Shown here piece by piece: positions 33,663 through 43,066 of a stretch of DNA of 64,000 nt. The stretch is from the NCBI GenBank assembly GCA_965212005.1, contig OZ243038.1, positions 2,418,001-2,482,000 on the forward strand. Reading direction: 5' to 3'. The notes under the pieces were generated by a model that worked only from the letters and a program-made list of their open reading frames with translations, was not told where the DNA came from and ran no database searches. The stretch's first letter is position 1, and every line of letters begins with the position of its first letter. Made by a program: the position numbers and the translations under genes. Source of the stretch: G965212005 sp965212005 (GTDB lineage Bacteria > Pseudomonadota > Gammaproteobacteria > Porifericomitales > Porifericomitaceae).

Positions 33663-35258
33663 TCAGGAATTGTCCCCCGGTTCGCGTTCCGACCCCCCTC
33701 CCTTGAGGCGGAGCAGACTCCTGCCGGTCATCTCCGGCGGTTTTTCCAGTCCCAGAAGGTGCAGCATCGTAGGTGCGATATCCGACAGCACGCCGCTCGC
33801 GTGCTCAATGGTGCAAGCCCGGCCGACGTGGACGAAGGGAACCGGGTTACTCGTATGCGCCGTGTGTGACTCGGCCTGCACCTTCTCGGTGATGTAACTT
33901 TTCATCTGTTCCGCGTTGCCGTGATCGGCGGTAATGATGAGATCGTATCCGTGCGCCCGGCACTCCTGGCGGATCTTCCCCAGGCACTCGTCAATGGTCT
34001 CTATGGCCCGAATGGTGGCTTGCAGGTCCCCGCTGTGCCCGACCATGTCGGCATTGGCAAAATTGCAGATGATGGCGTCGTAGTCCAGGCGGCGGATGGC
34101 CCGGATCAGTTTCCTGGTGATTTTGCCGGCGCTCATTTCCGGCCTTTTATCATAGGTGGAGATATGCGGGGACGGCACCAGGATGCGGTCCTCTCCCTCA
34201 AAGGGGCGCTCTTCTCCGCCGTTGAAGAAAAAAGTGACATGCGCGTATTTTTCCGTCTCGGCAATGCGCAGTTGCTTCAGTCCAAGCCTGGAAATATATT
34301 CTCCCAAGACGTTTTTCAGCCGCTCGGGGGGAAATGCGACCGGGAAGTTGTACTCCGGGCTGTACTCGGTCAGGGTGACGCAGGCACCCAGGCTGGGGAG
34401 TTGGGAACGTTCAAAGCTGACAAAATCCCGCTTGGTCAGGGCGTTGAACAGTTGGCGCGCTCGGTCGGCGCGATAATTGGTGAAGATCACCACGTCGCCG
34501 TCCAGGATCCTCACCGGCGGATTCTGCCTGGTGGTGATGGCTGCTTTTACGAATTCATCGCTTTCTCCTTTTTGGTACGCCTGGTCCAGGGCGATCAGCG
34601 GATTCTTGGCCCGGCGCCTGGCTTTACCCAGTGCAATCAGGTCGTACGCCTTGCGCGTTCTGTTCCAGTTCCGGTTGCGGTCCATGGCATAGTAGCGGCC
34701 AATGACGGAAGCGAATTGACCCTTGCCAATTCGATCCAGTTCGATCTGCGTCCGGCGGATGGATTCCGCCGCGCTTCTCGGCGGAGTGTCCCGGCCATCC
34801 AGGAAGGCGTGCAGGTAGAGCCGGTCCACGCCGCAGTCCACGGCAAGCTGGATGGTTGCCAGGATATGGTCTTCATGAGCATGCACGCCGCCGGGGGAAA
34901 GCAGTCCGAGCACATGCACCGCCTTGCCGCTTTCGGTCGCCTGCCGGAACGCCTGCAGCAGCGCCGGGGTACGGAAAAAAGAGCCGTTTTCAATGGATCG
35001 GGTGATGCGGGTGAAGTCCTGGTCAATCAGGCGCCCCGCTCCAATATGCATATGGCCCACCTCGGAATTGCCCATCTGGTTGCCGGGCAAGCCGACCTCA
35101 TCGCCGGAAGCGCACAGCAGGGTATGCGGATTCTGCTCCCACAAGGCGTCCCAGGCGGGCGTATGGGCGCTGTGTATGGCGTTGAATTCGGTGTTTTCGG
35201 AGTACCCCCATCCATCCAGGATGATCAGCAGGACGGGAGTCAAGCCTCGGGAGTGCAT
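33663..35258 (-). CDS. gpmI: 2,3-bisphosphoglycerate-independent phosphoglycerate mutase
   Basis: Glycolytic 3-PGA/2-PGA interconversion, Mn-dependent alkaline phosphatase superfamily. 531 residues, normal is about 510. Seen: LIILDGWGYS (metal Asp), QMGNSEVGHMHIGAGR (nucleophile Ser), HAHEDH, TADHGNAEQM and HTSNPVPFV near the C-terminus. First gene of the minus-strand run gpmI-envC-ctpA. Confidence 0.97.
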   Translation of the reverse strand: MHSRGLTPVLLIILDGWGYSENTEFNAIHSAHTPAWDALWEQNPHTLLCASGDEVGLPGNQMGNSEVGHMHIGAGRLIDQDFTRITRSIENGSFFRTPALLQAFRQATESGKAVHVLGLLSPGGVHAHEDHILATIQLAVDCGVDRLYLHAFLDGRDTPPRSAAESIRRTQIELDRIGKGQFASVIGRYYAMDRNRNWNRTRKAYDLIALGKARRRAKNPLIALDQAYQKGESDEFVKAAITTRQNPPVRILDGDVVIFTNYRADRARQLFNALTKRDFVSFERSQLPSLGACVTLTEYSPEYNFPVAFPPERLKNVLGEYISRLGLKQLRIAETEKYAHVTFFFNGGEERPFEGEDRILVPSPHISTYDKRPEMSAGKITRKLIRAIRRLDYDAIICNFANADMVGHSGDLQATIRAIETIDECLGKIRQECRAHGYDLIITADHGNAEQMKSYITEKVQAESHTAHTSNPVPFVHVGRACTIEHASGVLSDIAPTMLHLLGLEKPPEMTGRSLLRLKGGGSEREPGDNS

Positions 35259-35416
35259 CGGCGGTTCAGCTTAGCGTGCGAAGGTCAGGCCATAATAACG
35301 GCACCCGGCGCCGTGCTCAAGACGTGCTGGTTGCGCCGCGATGGGTTGCAATTTATCATATCCTGCGGATTGTCTCTTCAAAACGAGTGGTATGACGGGA
35401 GGCTGGGCAAGAAGCC

Positions 35417-35845
35417 ATGGACCAACTGCTGGAGTTTTTTTCTAATCACCCGTTTCTGATTGCATGTTCCCTCGCTGTTTTCAGCATGCTGCTGTGGAAT
35501 CTCCTGCAAGGGACGCTGCAGGGAGTGCGGGGGCTGCTGCCAACCAGGGTGGTGGAACTGATCAATCATGAAAATGCCGAGCTGATCGACGTGCGTGGCA
35601 CCGAAGAGTACAGCCGGGGGCACCTGCCGAACGCCTCCAATGTGTCTTTAACGCAGTCCCAGCAGTACATCGACCGGACGGCAGCCGGAACCCGGCCCGG
35701 GTGGGTAGTGGTCTACGGTCCGGAGCGGGAGGCGATCCAGCTGAGCAAGCAATTGATCGCGAGCCAGTATCCGAACGTGGCCTACCTGAAGGGAGGGGTT
35801 CCGGCCTGGACGGACGCAGGCTTGCCCCTGCGGAAAAAATCCTGA
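35417..35845 (+). CDS. Membrane-anchored rhodanese-like protein without catalytic cysteine (YibN-like)
   Basis: 142 residues: one N-terminal membrane span (about 14-32) and a rhodanese domain (about 45-138) with ELIDVRGTEEYSRGHLPNASNV and LKGGVPAWTDAGLP. At the active-site loop, where rhodaneses have C-x(5)-R, the sequence is VVVYGPEREA, so the catalytic Cys is Tyr and transfer of sulfur is unlikely. The place, divergent from gpmI and before gpsA, is that of yibN, but grxC and secB, usual between them, are missing here. Confidence 0.9.
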   Translation: MDQLLEFFSNHPFLIACSLAVFSMLLWNLLQGTLQGVRGLLPTRVVELINHENAELIDVRGTEEYSRGHLPNASNVSLTQSQQYIDRTAAGTRPGWVVVYGPEREAIQLSKQLIASQYPNVAYLKGGVPAWTDAGLPLRKKS

Positions 35846-35869
35846 GCGCAGGAGTGCTCATTTGAGCAG

Positions 35870-36889
35870 ATGAGTGGAGCGGGGCCGGTCCTTGTGCTCG
35901 GTGCCGGGGCATGGGGGACCGCTTTGGCGGTACTGTTGGCCGGAAACGGTGTGCGTACCCTGTTATGGGGGCGCTCTGCCCTGCGCCAGGAGCGGATGTG
36001 CGAGCAGCGGGAAAATCCCCGGTATTTGCCGGGAGTGGCGTTCCCGGCCGCACTGGAACCGATCGTGGAGTTGGACGCGGCCGCAAGCGGGATCAGCCAC
36101 GCCGTGCTTGCGGTGCCCTGCCAGGCCTTGCGCAGCGTCTTGCTGCGCTGGAAAGTGCTCGCCGGGATGCACCTGTGCATCACCTGCAAGGGGATTGAAC
36201 GCGGCACCTTTCGCTTTGCTCATCAAGTGGTCGCGGAATGCCTGGAAGCGGCCTCGTGTTCCATTTTGTCCGGACCCTCCTTTGCCACCGAAGTCAGTCG
36301 CAACCAGCCCACTGCGGTTACCATTGCCGCGGAGCGGGCGGAGCCCGCGGAAACTTTTGCCCGGTGGTTTTCCCGGCCCAGTTTCCGCGTTCGTGTGCAC
36401 CGGGACCTGGTCGGCACCGAGACCTGCGGCGCGGTCAAGAACGTGGTCGCCATCGCCGCTGGCGTCTCTGACGGGCTGGAGTTGGGAAGCAATGCGCGTG
36501 CGGTGCTGATGACGCAAGGTCTGTCGGAGATGACGCGTTTTGGGATGAGCATGGGCGCGCGACCGGAAACCTTCGTCGGGCTGGCCGGCTTGGGTGATCT
36601 GCTGCTGACCTGCACCAGCCGGCAATCCAGGAATTACCTGTTGGGGCAGCTGCTGGCGGAAGGAAGCACGCTGCAGGAAGCGCAGCAGCGGCTCAACAGC
36701 ACATTGGAGGGAGCGCACTCCGCTTATGCGTTGCATCACCTGGCCGCTGAGCGCGGAATAGCAATGCCCATCGTGCGGCAGGTGCTGGCGCTGTTGAACG
36801 GAGAGGTGCGCCCGGAGCAGGGGGTGCACCGGTTGCTGCAGGATGACCCGCAGCTTGAGTTCGGCTCGAAGTCGGGAGATGGGCATTGA
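35870..36889 (+). CDS. gpsA: Glycerol-3-phosphate dehydrogenase [NAD(P)+]
   Basis: Makes sn-glycerol-3-phosphate for phospholipids. 339 residues: Rossmann GAGAWGTALAVLLAGNG (about residue 10), CITCKGIE, SGPSFATEV, catalytic Lys in CGAVKNVVAIAAGV (about 190), and GLAGLGDLLLTCTS. The TGA overlaps the TTG start of pyrD, so the two are translationally coupled. Confidence 0.97.
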   Translation: MSGAGPVLVLGAGAWGTALAVLLAGNGVRTLLWGRSALRQERMCEQRENPRYLPGVAFPAALEPIVELDAAASGISHAVLAVPCQALRSVLLRWKVLAGMHLCITCKGIERGTFRFAHQVVAECLEAASCSILSGPSFATEVSRNQPTAVTIAAERAEPAETFARWFSRPSFRVRVHRDLVGTETCGAVKNVVAIAAGVSDGLELGSNARAVLMTQGLSEMTRFGMSMGARPETFVGLAGLGDLLLTCTSRQSRNYLLGQLLAEGSTLQEAQQRLNSTLEGAHSAYALHHLAAERGIAMPIVRQVLALLNGEVRPEQGVHRLLQDDPQLEFGSKSGDGH

Positions 36890-37857
36890 GCACGGCGCCG
36901 GAGATTGCGGCCGCTGCTTTATGCATTGATTTTTGCGGTTTGCATTTCAATACGCCATTGGTACTGCTGTCTGGTTGCGTCGGTTTTGGCGAGGAGTACC
37001 CGCGGGTGCGCGGATTTTCCCACGCCGCGGTGGGGGCAGTCTGTCTGAAGGGGACCACGGCGCAGCCGCGCCTGGGTAACGCATCGCACCGTATCTCGGA
37101 GACGCCGTCCGGGATGTTGAATGCAATCGGTCTGCAAAATCCGGGCGCCCGCCGGGTGGTGGAGCAGATATTGCCCAGGCTGGACCACGAGCAGACCCGC
37201 TTCATTGCCAATGTGTCCGGCTCTACTCTGCAGGAATACGCAGACGTCACTCGGCTGTTTGACGACTCTGAGATCGCCGCCATTGAGCTCAATGTTTCCT
37301 GCCCGAACGTCCGGGAAGGTGGAATGTCTTTCGGCAACCATCCGCACAGTTGCGCACAGATTGTGCAAGCCTGTCGGCCTTGTACGGACAAGCCGCTGAT
37401 TACCAAGCTGTCGCCCAACCAGACTGACATTGCCGAAAGCGCCCGCTGCTGTATCGAAGCGGGAACCGACGCGTTCTCCGTCATCAATACGGTCACCGGC
37501 ATGTCGATTGACATTGAGCGCCGCCGGCCCGTGCTGGCCAACGTGCAGGGCGGAGTGTCCGGACCCGCGATCCGGCCCATTGCGCTGCTCAAGGTGTTCC
37601 AGGTCTACCAGCAAAGCCGGAAACATAATATCCCCATCATCGGACAGGGGGGCATTGCCGGCGCCGAGGATGCGATTGCTTTCCTGCTGGCCGGTTCCAG
37701 CGCGGTCGGGCTCGGCACGGCGCTGTTTTACGACCCGCTGATCTGTGGCAAAATTATGGACGGCATCGCCGCCTATATGCGGCGCCACGGCGTCGAGCAT
37801 GTTTCCGCCCTGGTCGGTGCCCTGGAGCAGGAAGGAGAGATGCTGGACTATTCCTGA
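36886..37857 (+). CDS. pyrD: Dihydroorotate dehydrogenase, class 1B-type catalytic subunit
   Basis: 323-residue FMN TIM barrel. Active-site base is Cys in ELNVSCPNVREGG (about residue 139), the class 1 form; class 2 enzymes, usual in gammaproteobacteria, use Ser and carry a membrane-binding N-terminus, which is absent here. Other landmarks: TPLVLLSGC, TSRLTKLSPN-like TKLSPNQTDI, NTVTGMSID, GGVSGPAIRPIAL and GQGGI. Class 1B enzymes normally need PyrK for NAD; no pyrK is in the window. TTG start overlapping gpsA. Possible lateral gain. Confidence 0.9.
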   Translation: MSTAPEIAAAALCIDFCGLHFNTPLVLLSGCVGFGEEYPRVRGFSHAAVGAVCLKGTTAQPRLGNASHRISETPSGMLNAIGLQNPGARRVVEQILPRLDHEQTRFIANVSGSTLQEYADVTRLFDDSEIAAIELNVSCPNVREGGMSFGNHPHSCAQIVQACRPCTDKPLITKLSPNQTDIAESARCCIEAGTDAFSVINTVTGMSIDIERRRPVLANVQGGVSGPAIRPIALLKVFQVYQQSRKHNIPIIGQGGIAGAEDAIAFLLAGSSAVGLGTALFYDPLICGKIMDGIAAYMRRHGVEHVSALVGALEQEGEMLDYS

Positions 37858-38002
37858 GATCACCCGAACCGTTTCCGGCATAGTTGGCGCTACGATGCTT
37901 GCCATGGGCGGGGAGCGTGCCGGACGTTAAGCCGCGTCCCGGCCGGGACGGCGCGCCCCCTTTGCCGTCTGCGGTGGCGCGATCCGCTGCGGTGGGCCTG
38001 GT

Positions 38003-38584
38003 TCAGCGCATTTCCTTTTGCGCCACCAGGCATGCCTGTCCCCGCAGGCCCTGCCCGGTATCACCCAGCAGGCCCTCTTCCCGGTAATAGGCGATGAGCC
38101 ATTGCGGCCGGCGGAAAAAACTCAGCAGTTCGCCCGGGTGCAGCCGGTAGGCAGGGTTCCGCGGCCCCTGCTGCGTGGGCGCCACACGGGTGAAGGTCTG
38201 GTAATAGATTAGCCCTCCGGGGCGCAAGGCCCTCTGTATCAGCGGAATGATGCCTCGATCCAGGTACAGGCTAATCGTGATCACGTGGTAGTGGGCGGTG
38301 CGGGCCAGTGCCTTGGCCGTGTCGCAGTGCTGCGCGCAAATGGCAAGGTCCAGTTGCGATGCCATGACCTGCAGTTGATCCACGGCGGTTGGTGACAGGT
38401 CGCATGCGGTGGTGTGCAGTCCGCGCTGCGCCAGCAGCACGGCGTTGCCGCCGCGTCCGCAAGCGAGATCCAGTGCTGTTCCAGAACGGGGAAGCAGGTA
38501 CTGAAAGTTGGTAAGCAGCGTGCAGGGTGCCGGCAGCCCGGCGTCCCTGCGAGACTGGTAGCGCCGCTCCCATTTTTGTTTCAC
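38003..38584 (-). CDS. SAM-dependent methyltransferase (TehB-like)
   Basis: About 193 residues from the GTG at 38584, which has GGGGAG just ahead and follows the trkH stop by 11 bases. Class I fold: ALDLACGRGGNAVLLAQRGL (motif I), ACDLSPTAV, HYHVITISLYLDRGIIP, and ALRPGGLIYYQTFT. The frame is open further upstream within trkH, but those residues show no conserved feature. Substrate unknown; last gene of the trk run. Confidence 0.85.
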   Translation of the reverse strand: MKQKWERRYQSRRDAGLPAPCTLLTNFQYLLPRSGTALDLACGRGGNAVLLAQRGLHTTACDLSPTAVDQLQVMASQLDLAICAQHCDTAKALARTAHYHVITISLYLDRGIIPLIQRALRPGGLIYYQTFTRVAPTQQGPRNPAYRLHPGELLSFFRRPQWLIAYYREEGLLGDTGQGLRGQACLVAQKEMR

Positions 38585-38595
38585 GCGCTCCCCGT

Positions 38596-40038
38596 TCACT
38601 TTTTCCAGAAGGTAAAAGTGAACAGGGTCAGTATCGTGATGATCTCCAGGCGTCCCAGCAGCATGGCCGCGATTAATAGCCACTTCGCCGGCTCATTGAT
38701 ATTGGCGTAGTGAGAGCTGACTTCTCCGAGTCCCGGACCCAGGTTGTTCAGGCATGCCGCCACGGCGGAAAAAGCGGTTACCTGGTCCAAACCGGTTGCC
38801 AGCAATGCCAGCATGAGTATGGCGAAAGTCAGCATGTACAGTGAGAAGAAGCCCCATATTGCCTCGATGATGCGCGCCGGCAAGGGCCGGTCGCCGATTT
38901 TGATGGGGAGGGCCGCCGTCGGATGGATCAGGCGCAATATTTCCCTTGCTCCCTGCTTGGTGAGCAGCACGACGCGGATTAATTTGATGCCGCCGCCAAC
39001 GGAGCCGGAGCAGGCGCCAATAAAGCTGGCAAACAGCAGCACCAGGGTGAGGAAGACGGGCCATTGCGGATATTCCGATAAAGTGAAGCCCGTGGTCGTG
39101 GCAATGGAGATGGCCTGGAAAATAACGTTGGTGAAGGTTTGCAGTTCCGCGTCAGAGTACCCGGTACCGATCAGGTACAGGCAACAGAGCACGCAGATGC
39201 AAAGGTGCAGCCAGAGGTAGACTCTGCATTCTGGATCCAGCAGGTAGGAGCGCAGGTCCAAATTGCGGAATACCGTGAAGTGCAGCGCAAAATTGATCCC
39301 GGACAGCAGCATGAACACACTTGCGATCAGTTTAATGGTGTTTCCTTCGAAGTGGGACAGGCCGTTGTCGTAGGTGGAGAACCCTCCGATGGACACGGTG
39401 GAGAAGCTGTGCGACAGGGCGTCAAACAGGCTCATGCCCGCCAGGTAATAGCAGATAGTGCAGCACAGGGTAAGCAGTAAATATAAGCTCCACAATAACT
39501 TGGAGGACTGCGCGATCCTGGGGGCGAGTCGGGTGTCCCCGGTCGGGCTTGGCAGCCGGGCCCGGTACAATTGCAGCCCGCCCACACCGAGCATGGGCAG
39601 GATGGCAACGGCGATGACGATGATGCCCAGCCCCCCCAGCCATTGCAGCAGCTGCCGGTAGATCAGTATGGACTTGGGCAGTTCGTGAACGCCCTGGAGC
39701 ACGGTGGCGCCGGTGGTGGTGAGCCCAGAGAATGATTCAAAGACCGAGTGGGTGAAGCTTAGCCCGGGAATATCGGCCAGCAGCAGCGGCAGTGCACCGA
39801 ACAGGCCAAGCAGGATCCAGGAGGCAACGATCACGATAAAGCCGTCTTGCAGCCGCAATTCCCGAACCGGGGTGCGCCGCTTCAGTTGCCTCAACAGGTA
39901 TCCCGTTGCCCCGATAACGATCCAGCTGATCAGGAAGGCGTTCCCGGTGTGCTCTTGGTACCACAGTGCCAGGAATAGGGGCGGCAGCATGGTGATGCTG
40001 AACATCAGCAGCAGGTTCCCCAGGATCCGATGGTTCAT
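38596..40038 (-). CDS. trkH: Trk potassium uptake channel subunit TrkH
   Basis: 480 residues from MNHRILGN (the frame is open 24 codons upstream, but the family length is about 483). Four MPM repeats with selectivity-filter-like turns: FSGLTTTGATVL, STVSIGGFSTYDNGL, ISIATTTGFTLSEYPQWP (in parts) and ACLNNLGPGLGEV. Works with TrkA, encoded about 200 bases upstream on the same strand. Confidence 0.96.
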   Translation of the reverse strand: MNHRILGNLLLMFSITMLPPLFLALWYQEHTGNAFLISWIVIGATGYLLRQLKRRTPVRELRLQDGFIVIVASWILLGLFGALPLLLADIPGLSFTHSVFESFSGLTTTGATVLQGVHELPKSILIYRQLLQWLGGLGIIVIAVAILPMLGVGGLQLYRARLPSPTGDTRLAPRIAQSSKLLWSLYLLLTLCCTICYYLAGMSLFDALSHSFSTVSIGGFSTYDNGLSHFEGNTIKLIASVFMLLSGINFALHFTVFRNLDLRSYLLDPECRVYLWLHLCICVLCCLYLIGTGYSDAELQTFTNVIFQAISIATTTGFTLSEYPQWPVFLTLVLLFASFIGACSGSVGGGIKLIRVVLLTKQGAREILRLIHPTAALPIKIGDRPLPARIIEAIWGFFSLYMLTFAILMLALLATGLDQVTAFSAVAACLNNLGPGLGEVSSHYANINEPAKWLLIAAMLLGRLEIITILTLFTFTFWKK

Positions 40039-40235
40039 GGATGCTGCCTCGCGTTGGGCCAGCGGCAAGAGCCGGACTTTTGTCGGGCGCGGCACAATGA
40101 TCGAGCGCACCGGGCCGACGCGCCCAGGGCAGGTAATCCGGTCGGCGCGACCGCCGCGACTTGCGGATGGCGTAAGGTTTTCAGCGGACCGGGAGGCAGG
40201 TTGAGCTGGATAGACGGACCAGGGACGGACCGCGG

Positions 40236-41609
40236 CTACAGATAGGTTGCGCCCACTTGGAATAATCGCTCCACTTCCGGAATGGCCTTTTTATCGGCGA
40301 CCAGCAGGATCACGTGATCTCCGCTCTCGATGACGGTGTCGTGATGGGCAATGATCACGTCGTCACCCCGGACGATCGCCCCGATATTGGTGTTTTCCGG
40401 GAGATTGACCTCAACGATGGAGCGCCCTGCTATCTTGGAGGAGCGCTGATCACCGTGCACGATGGCTTCCAGCACCTCCGCGGTGCCCCGGCGCAGCGAG
40501 TGGACCACTACCATGTCTCCGCGGCGAACATGGGCCAGCAGGGAGCCGATCACCGCCTGCTGCGGGAAAATGATCATGTCGATGACGTCGGACTTCACCA
40601 GCTTCAGGAAATCAGGCTGGTTGACCAGGGCAATGACTTTCAGCGCGCCGAACTGCTTGGCCAGCATGGCCGATATGATGTTGGTTTCATCGCTGTTGGT
40701 GACCGCGCAGAACAAGTCGGTATTGTCTATGTTTTCTTCCCTCAGCAATTCGCTGTCGGTGGCGCTTCCGTGCAGGACTATCGTATTGCGCAGTTGTTCG
40801 GACGCGCTTCTCGCCTGTTCCGCGTTGCGCTCGATCAATTTAACCTGGTAGTTTCTTTCCAGGGCACTGGCGAGTTTTACCCCTATGTTGCCGCCGCCGG
40901 CCAGCACGATTCTCTTTACCGTCTTTATGTCCGGGTGCAGCTTTTTAGTAAACTCGCGGATGTTTGGGCCGGACCCGATGCAGAAGACCTCGTCCCTGGG
41001 CGTGATTCGAGTGTCCCCGGTCGGCATGATCGGAGTGTCTCCCCGGTAGATCGCCGCAATCCTCAGATCCCAGTCCGGGACACTCATGCCCGCGTCCGCA
41101 ATGCGCCGCCCCGCGAGTGCATCCTGCGGACAGCAGCGGATCGCCACTAATTGTGCCTTCCCTCCCGCGAAGTCCACTACTTGTAACGTGTTGGGATAAT
41201 GGACTAGTTTTTCCACGTACTCGGTGACCAGGCTTTCCGGGCTGATCAGCACGTCGATGGGCAGTGCTTCCTGTGCAAACAGTGCCTTCCGCGTCAAGTA
41301 CTCGTTGGAGCGTACCCGGGCGATTTTAGTCGGCGTATGAAACAGCGTGTAGGCTACCTGGCAGGCCAGCATGTTGCATTCGTCGTTGTCCGTGACGGCA
41401 ATAATCATATCCGCCTCGCGACCCCCGGCTTTTTCCAGCACGGAGGGATGCGAGGCTATTCCGTGCACGGTGCTCAGGTCATTCCTTTCTTCCAGGCTTT
41501 GCAGGGAAGCGAGGTCAGCATCGACCACGGTGACATCGTTGTTTTCGTGGACCAGGCTGGCGGCCAGCGAAGAGCCGATCTGCCCGGCCCCCAGTATGAT
41601 GATTTTCAT
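40236..41609 (-). CDS. trkA: Trk system potassium uptake regulator TrkA
   Basis: 457 residues with two RCK repeats, each an NAD-binding TrkA_N (IILGAGQIGSSLAASL at the start; IVLAGGGNIGVKLASAL near 232) followed by TrkA_C. Cytosolic gating partner of TrkH that binds NAD(H)/ATP. The gene lies between ntrX and trkH, a standing arrangement in many gammaproteobacteria. Confidence 0.97.
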   Translation of the reverse strand: MKIIILGAGQIGSSLAASLVHENNDVTVVDADLASLQSLEERNDLSTVHGIASHPSVLEKAGGREADMIIAVTDNDECNMLACQVAYTLFHTPTKIARVRSNEYLTRKALFAQEALPIDVLISPESLVTEYVEKLVHYPNTLQVVDFAGGKAQLVAIRCCPQDALAGRRIADAGMSVPDWDLRIAAIYRGDTPIMPTGDTRITPRDEVFCIGSGPNIREFTKKLHPDIKTVKRIVLAGGGNIGVKLASALERNYQVKLIERNAEQARSASEQLRNTIVLHGSATDSELLREENIDNTDLFCAVTNSDETNIISAMLAKQFGALKVIALVNQPDFLKLVKSDVIDMIIFPQQAVIGSLLAHVRRGDMVVVHSLRRGTAEVLEAIVHGDQRSSKIAGRSIVEVNLPENTNIGAIVRGDDVIIAHHDTVIESGDHVILLVADKKAIPEVERLFQVGATYL

Positions 41610-41713
41610 GGATTCTTCATGCCGTCAACGGATGCGCCGCGATCAGCGCGCCGACCGCTGCCGGGACCGGTATGCACGAACCGGCGCCGGCGCACGCAGT
41701 GCCTGGCGGCCGA

Positions 41714-43066
41714 TCACACATGCCGGATCTTGATCCCCAGGGCCTTTATTTTCCGGTACAGGTGAGTGCGCTCCATGCCGATGCTGGACGCCACCTTGCT
41801 GATGTTGTAATCCAGTCTTTTGAGTTGGTGTTCCAGATAGGTTTTTTCAAAATTTTCCCTGGCTTGGCGCAGCGGCAAATCGAAGTCCGGCAGACTGCCC
41901 TGCACGGGGAAGTTCGTTTCCCGATCGATAAACTCCTCAATTTCCGCGACCTCGATTTTTTCCGACGTGCCCATGATCAGCAGCCGTTGAACGAAATTCC
42001 TGAGTTCGCGCATATTGCCGTGCCAGGCGCATCCCCGCAAGCGGTTTTGTGACGCAACGGTAAAATGGCGGTAAGGCAGCTTCTCCTGTTCGACCAGTTG
42101 GGTCACAAAAAATTCCAGTAGCTCCGGAATATCCTCGCAGTGCTCGCGCAGCGGGGGGATGCGCAGTGGGAGCACGCTGAGCTGGTAGCACAGGTCATTG
42201 AGCATCGTCCTCTTGCCAACTGCCTGCTCCAAGTCTTGCTGGCTGGCCGATATGATGCGAGCCTGCCGCTCTCCGGTATCCCGTTGCTCCGTTCGTGCGC
42301 GTTCCTGCCGCTGTAAAATTTGATACAGCAGGGTCTGCGTCTCCAGGTTCAGCCTGGCTGGTTCCCTGATGAACAACGTACCGTCCCGTGCCTTGGCAAA
42401 CAGGTTCAGCCATTTTTGACCGTTGTCCGAGGCGCCGTTTTCCTGCTGCCGGTCCATGCCGACCATGCCGAGCGTGGGGACCGCAATAAACGCGCCACGG
42501 GCGCGCCCGGAGAGCGCGTGCAGGCTTCGGGCATATAACTCCTTGTCCGTGCCCGGTTCTCCGATGATCAGCACCGGCGCGTCATGCTGGGCGGCTTGTT
42601 GCATCTGTTCCCGGAGTTCGCGCATGGCTTGGCTCTTGCCAATCGGCAGAGCCGTGGTTTTCTTGCCGTCTTTCAGTTGCAGATTTTCCCGCTGCAGGGT
42701 GGCCGTTTCCAGCGCGTGCTGGATCGTCAGTAGCAGTTTGGGCGTGGACAGCGGCTTTTCTATAAAGTCGTAAGCCCCCAAGCGGGTCGCTTCCACTGCG
42801 GTTTCGACCGTGCCGTGGCCGGACATGACGATGATCGGGCAGCGCATCCTGAATTTTTTCACGCACTCCCGGAGCAGCGAGATCCCATCCACGTCCGGCA
42901 TCCAGATATCAAGCAGGATCAGGTCAGGCTCACCGTGAGTCAGTTCCTTGCGGGCTTGCGCAACGGAGGAGGCCACTTTCACCTGGAAACCTTCGTCTTC
43001 GAGGATCTCGTGCAGCAGGCCGAGAATATTCGGCTCGTCGTCCACTATCAGTATTTTTTCCGTCAC
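41714..43066 (-). CDS. ntrX: NtrX-type response regulator with degenerate AAA+ domain
   Basis: 450 residues: receiver (1-120, phospho-acceptor Asp53 in LLDIWMPDVDG, Lys104), sigma-54-activator-like AAA+ region (about 140-370) and Fis-type HTH (about 405-450, ISKVASSIGMERTHLYRKIKAL). The AAA+ part keeps the fold end (PPLREHCEDIPELLEFF) but Walker A reads GEPGTDKE (169-176), the ELFGH..GAFTGA segment is gone, and Walker B reads DGTLFIREPA with both acids lost. It can hardly hydrolyse ATP or contact sigma-54, so it probably acts as a plain DNA-binding regulator. Its ATG overlaps the ntrY stop. Confidence 0.93.
   Translation of the reverse strand: MTEKILIVDDEPNILGLLHEILEDEGFQVKVASSVAQARKELTHGEPDLILLDIWMPDVDGISLLRECVKKFRMRCPIIVMSGHGTVETAVEATRLGAYDFIEKPLSTPKLLLTIQHALETATLQRENLQLKDGKKTTALPIGKSQAMRELREQMQQAAQHDAPVLIIGEPGTDKELYARSLHALSGRARGAFIAVPTLGMVGMDRQQENGASDNGQKWLNLFAKARDGTLFIREPARLNLETQTLLYQILQRQERARTEQRDTGERQARIISASQQDLEQAVGKRTMLNDLCYQLSVLPLRIPPLREHCEDIPELLEFFVTQLVEQEKLPYRHFTVASQNRLRGCAWHGNMRELRNFVQRLLIMGTSEKIEVAEIEEFIDRETNFPVQGSLPDFDLPLRQARENFEKTYLEHQLKRLDYNISKVASSIGMERTHLYRKIKALGIKIRHV

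Noticed and set aside
33921..35459. 512-codon plus-strand frame opposite gpmI
   Set aside because: Antisense to a gene with full phosphoglycerate mutase motifs; no domain of its own.
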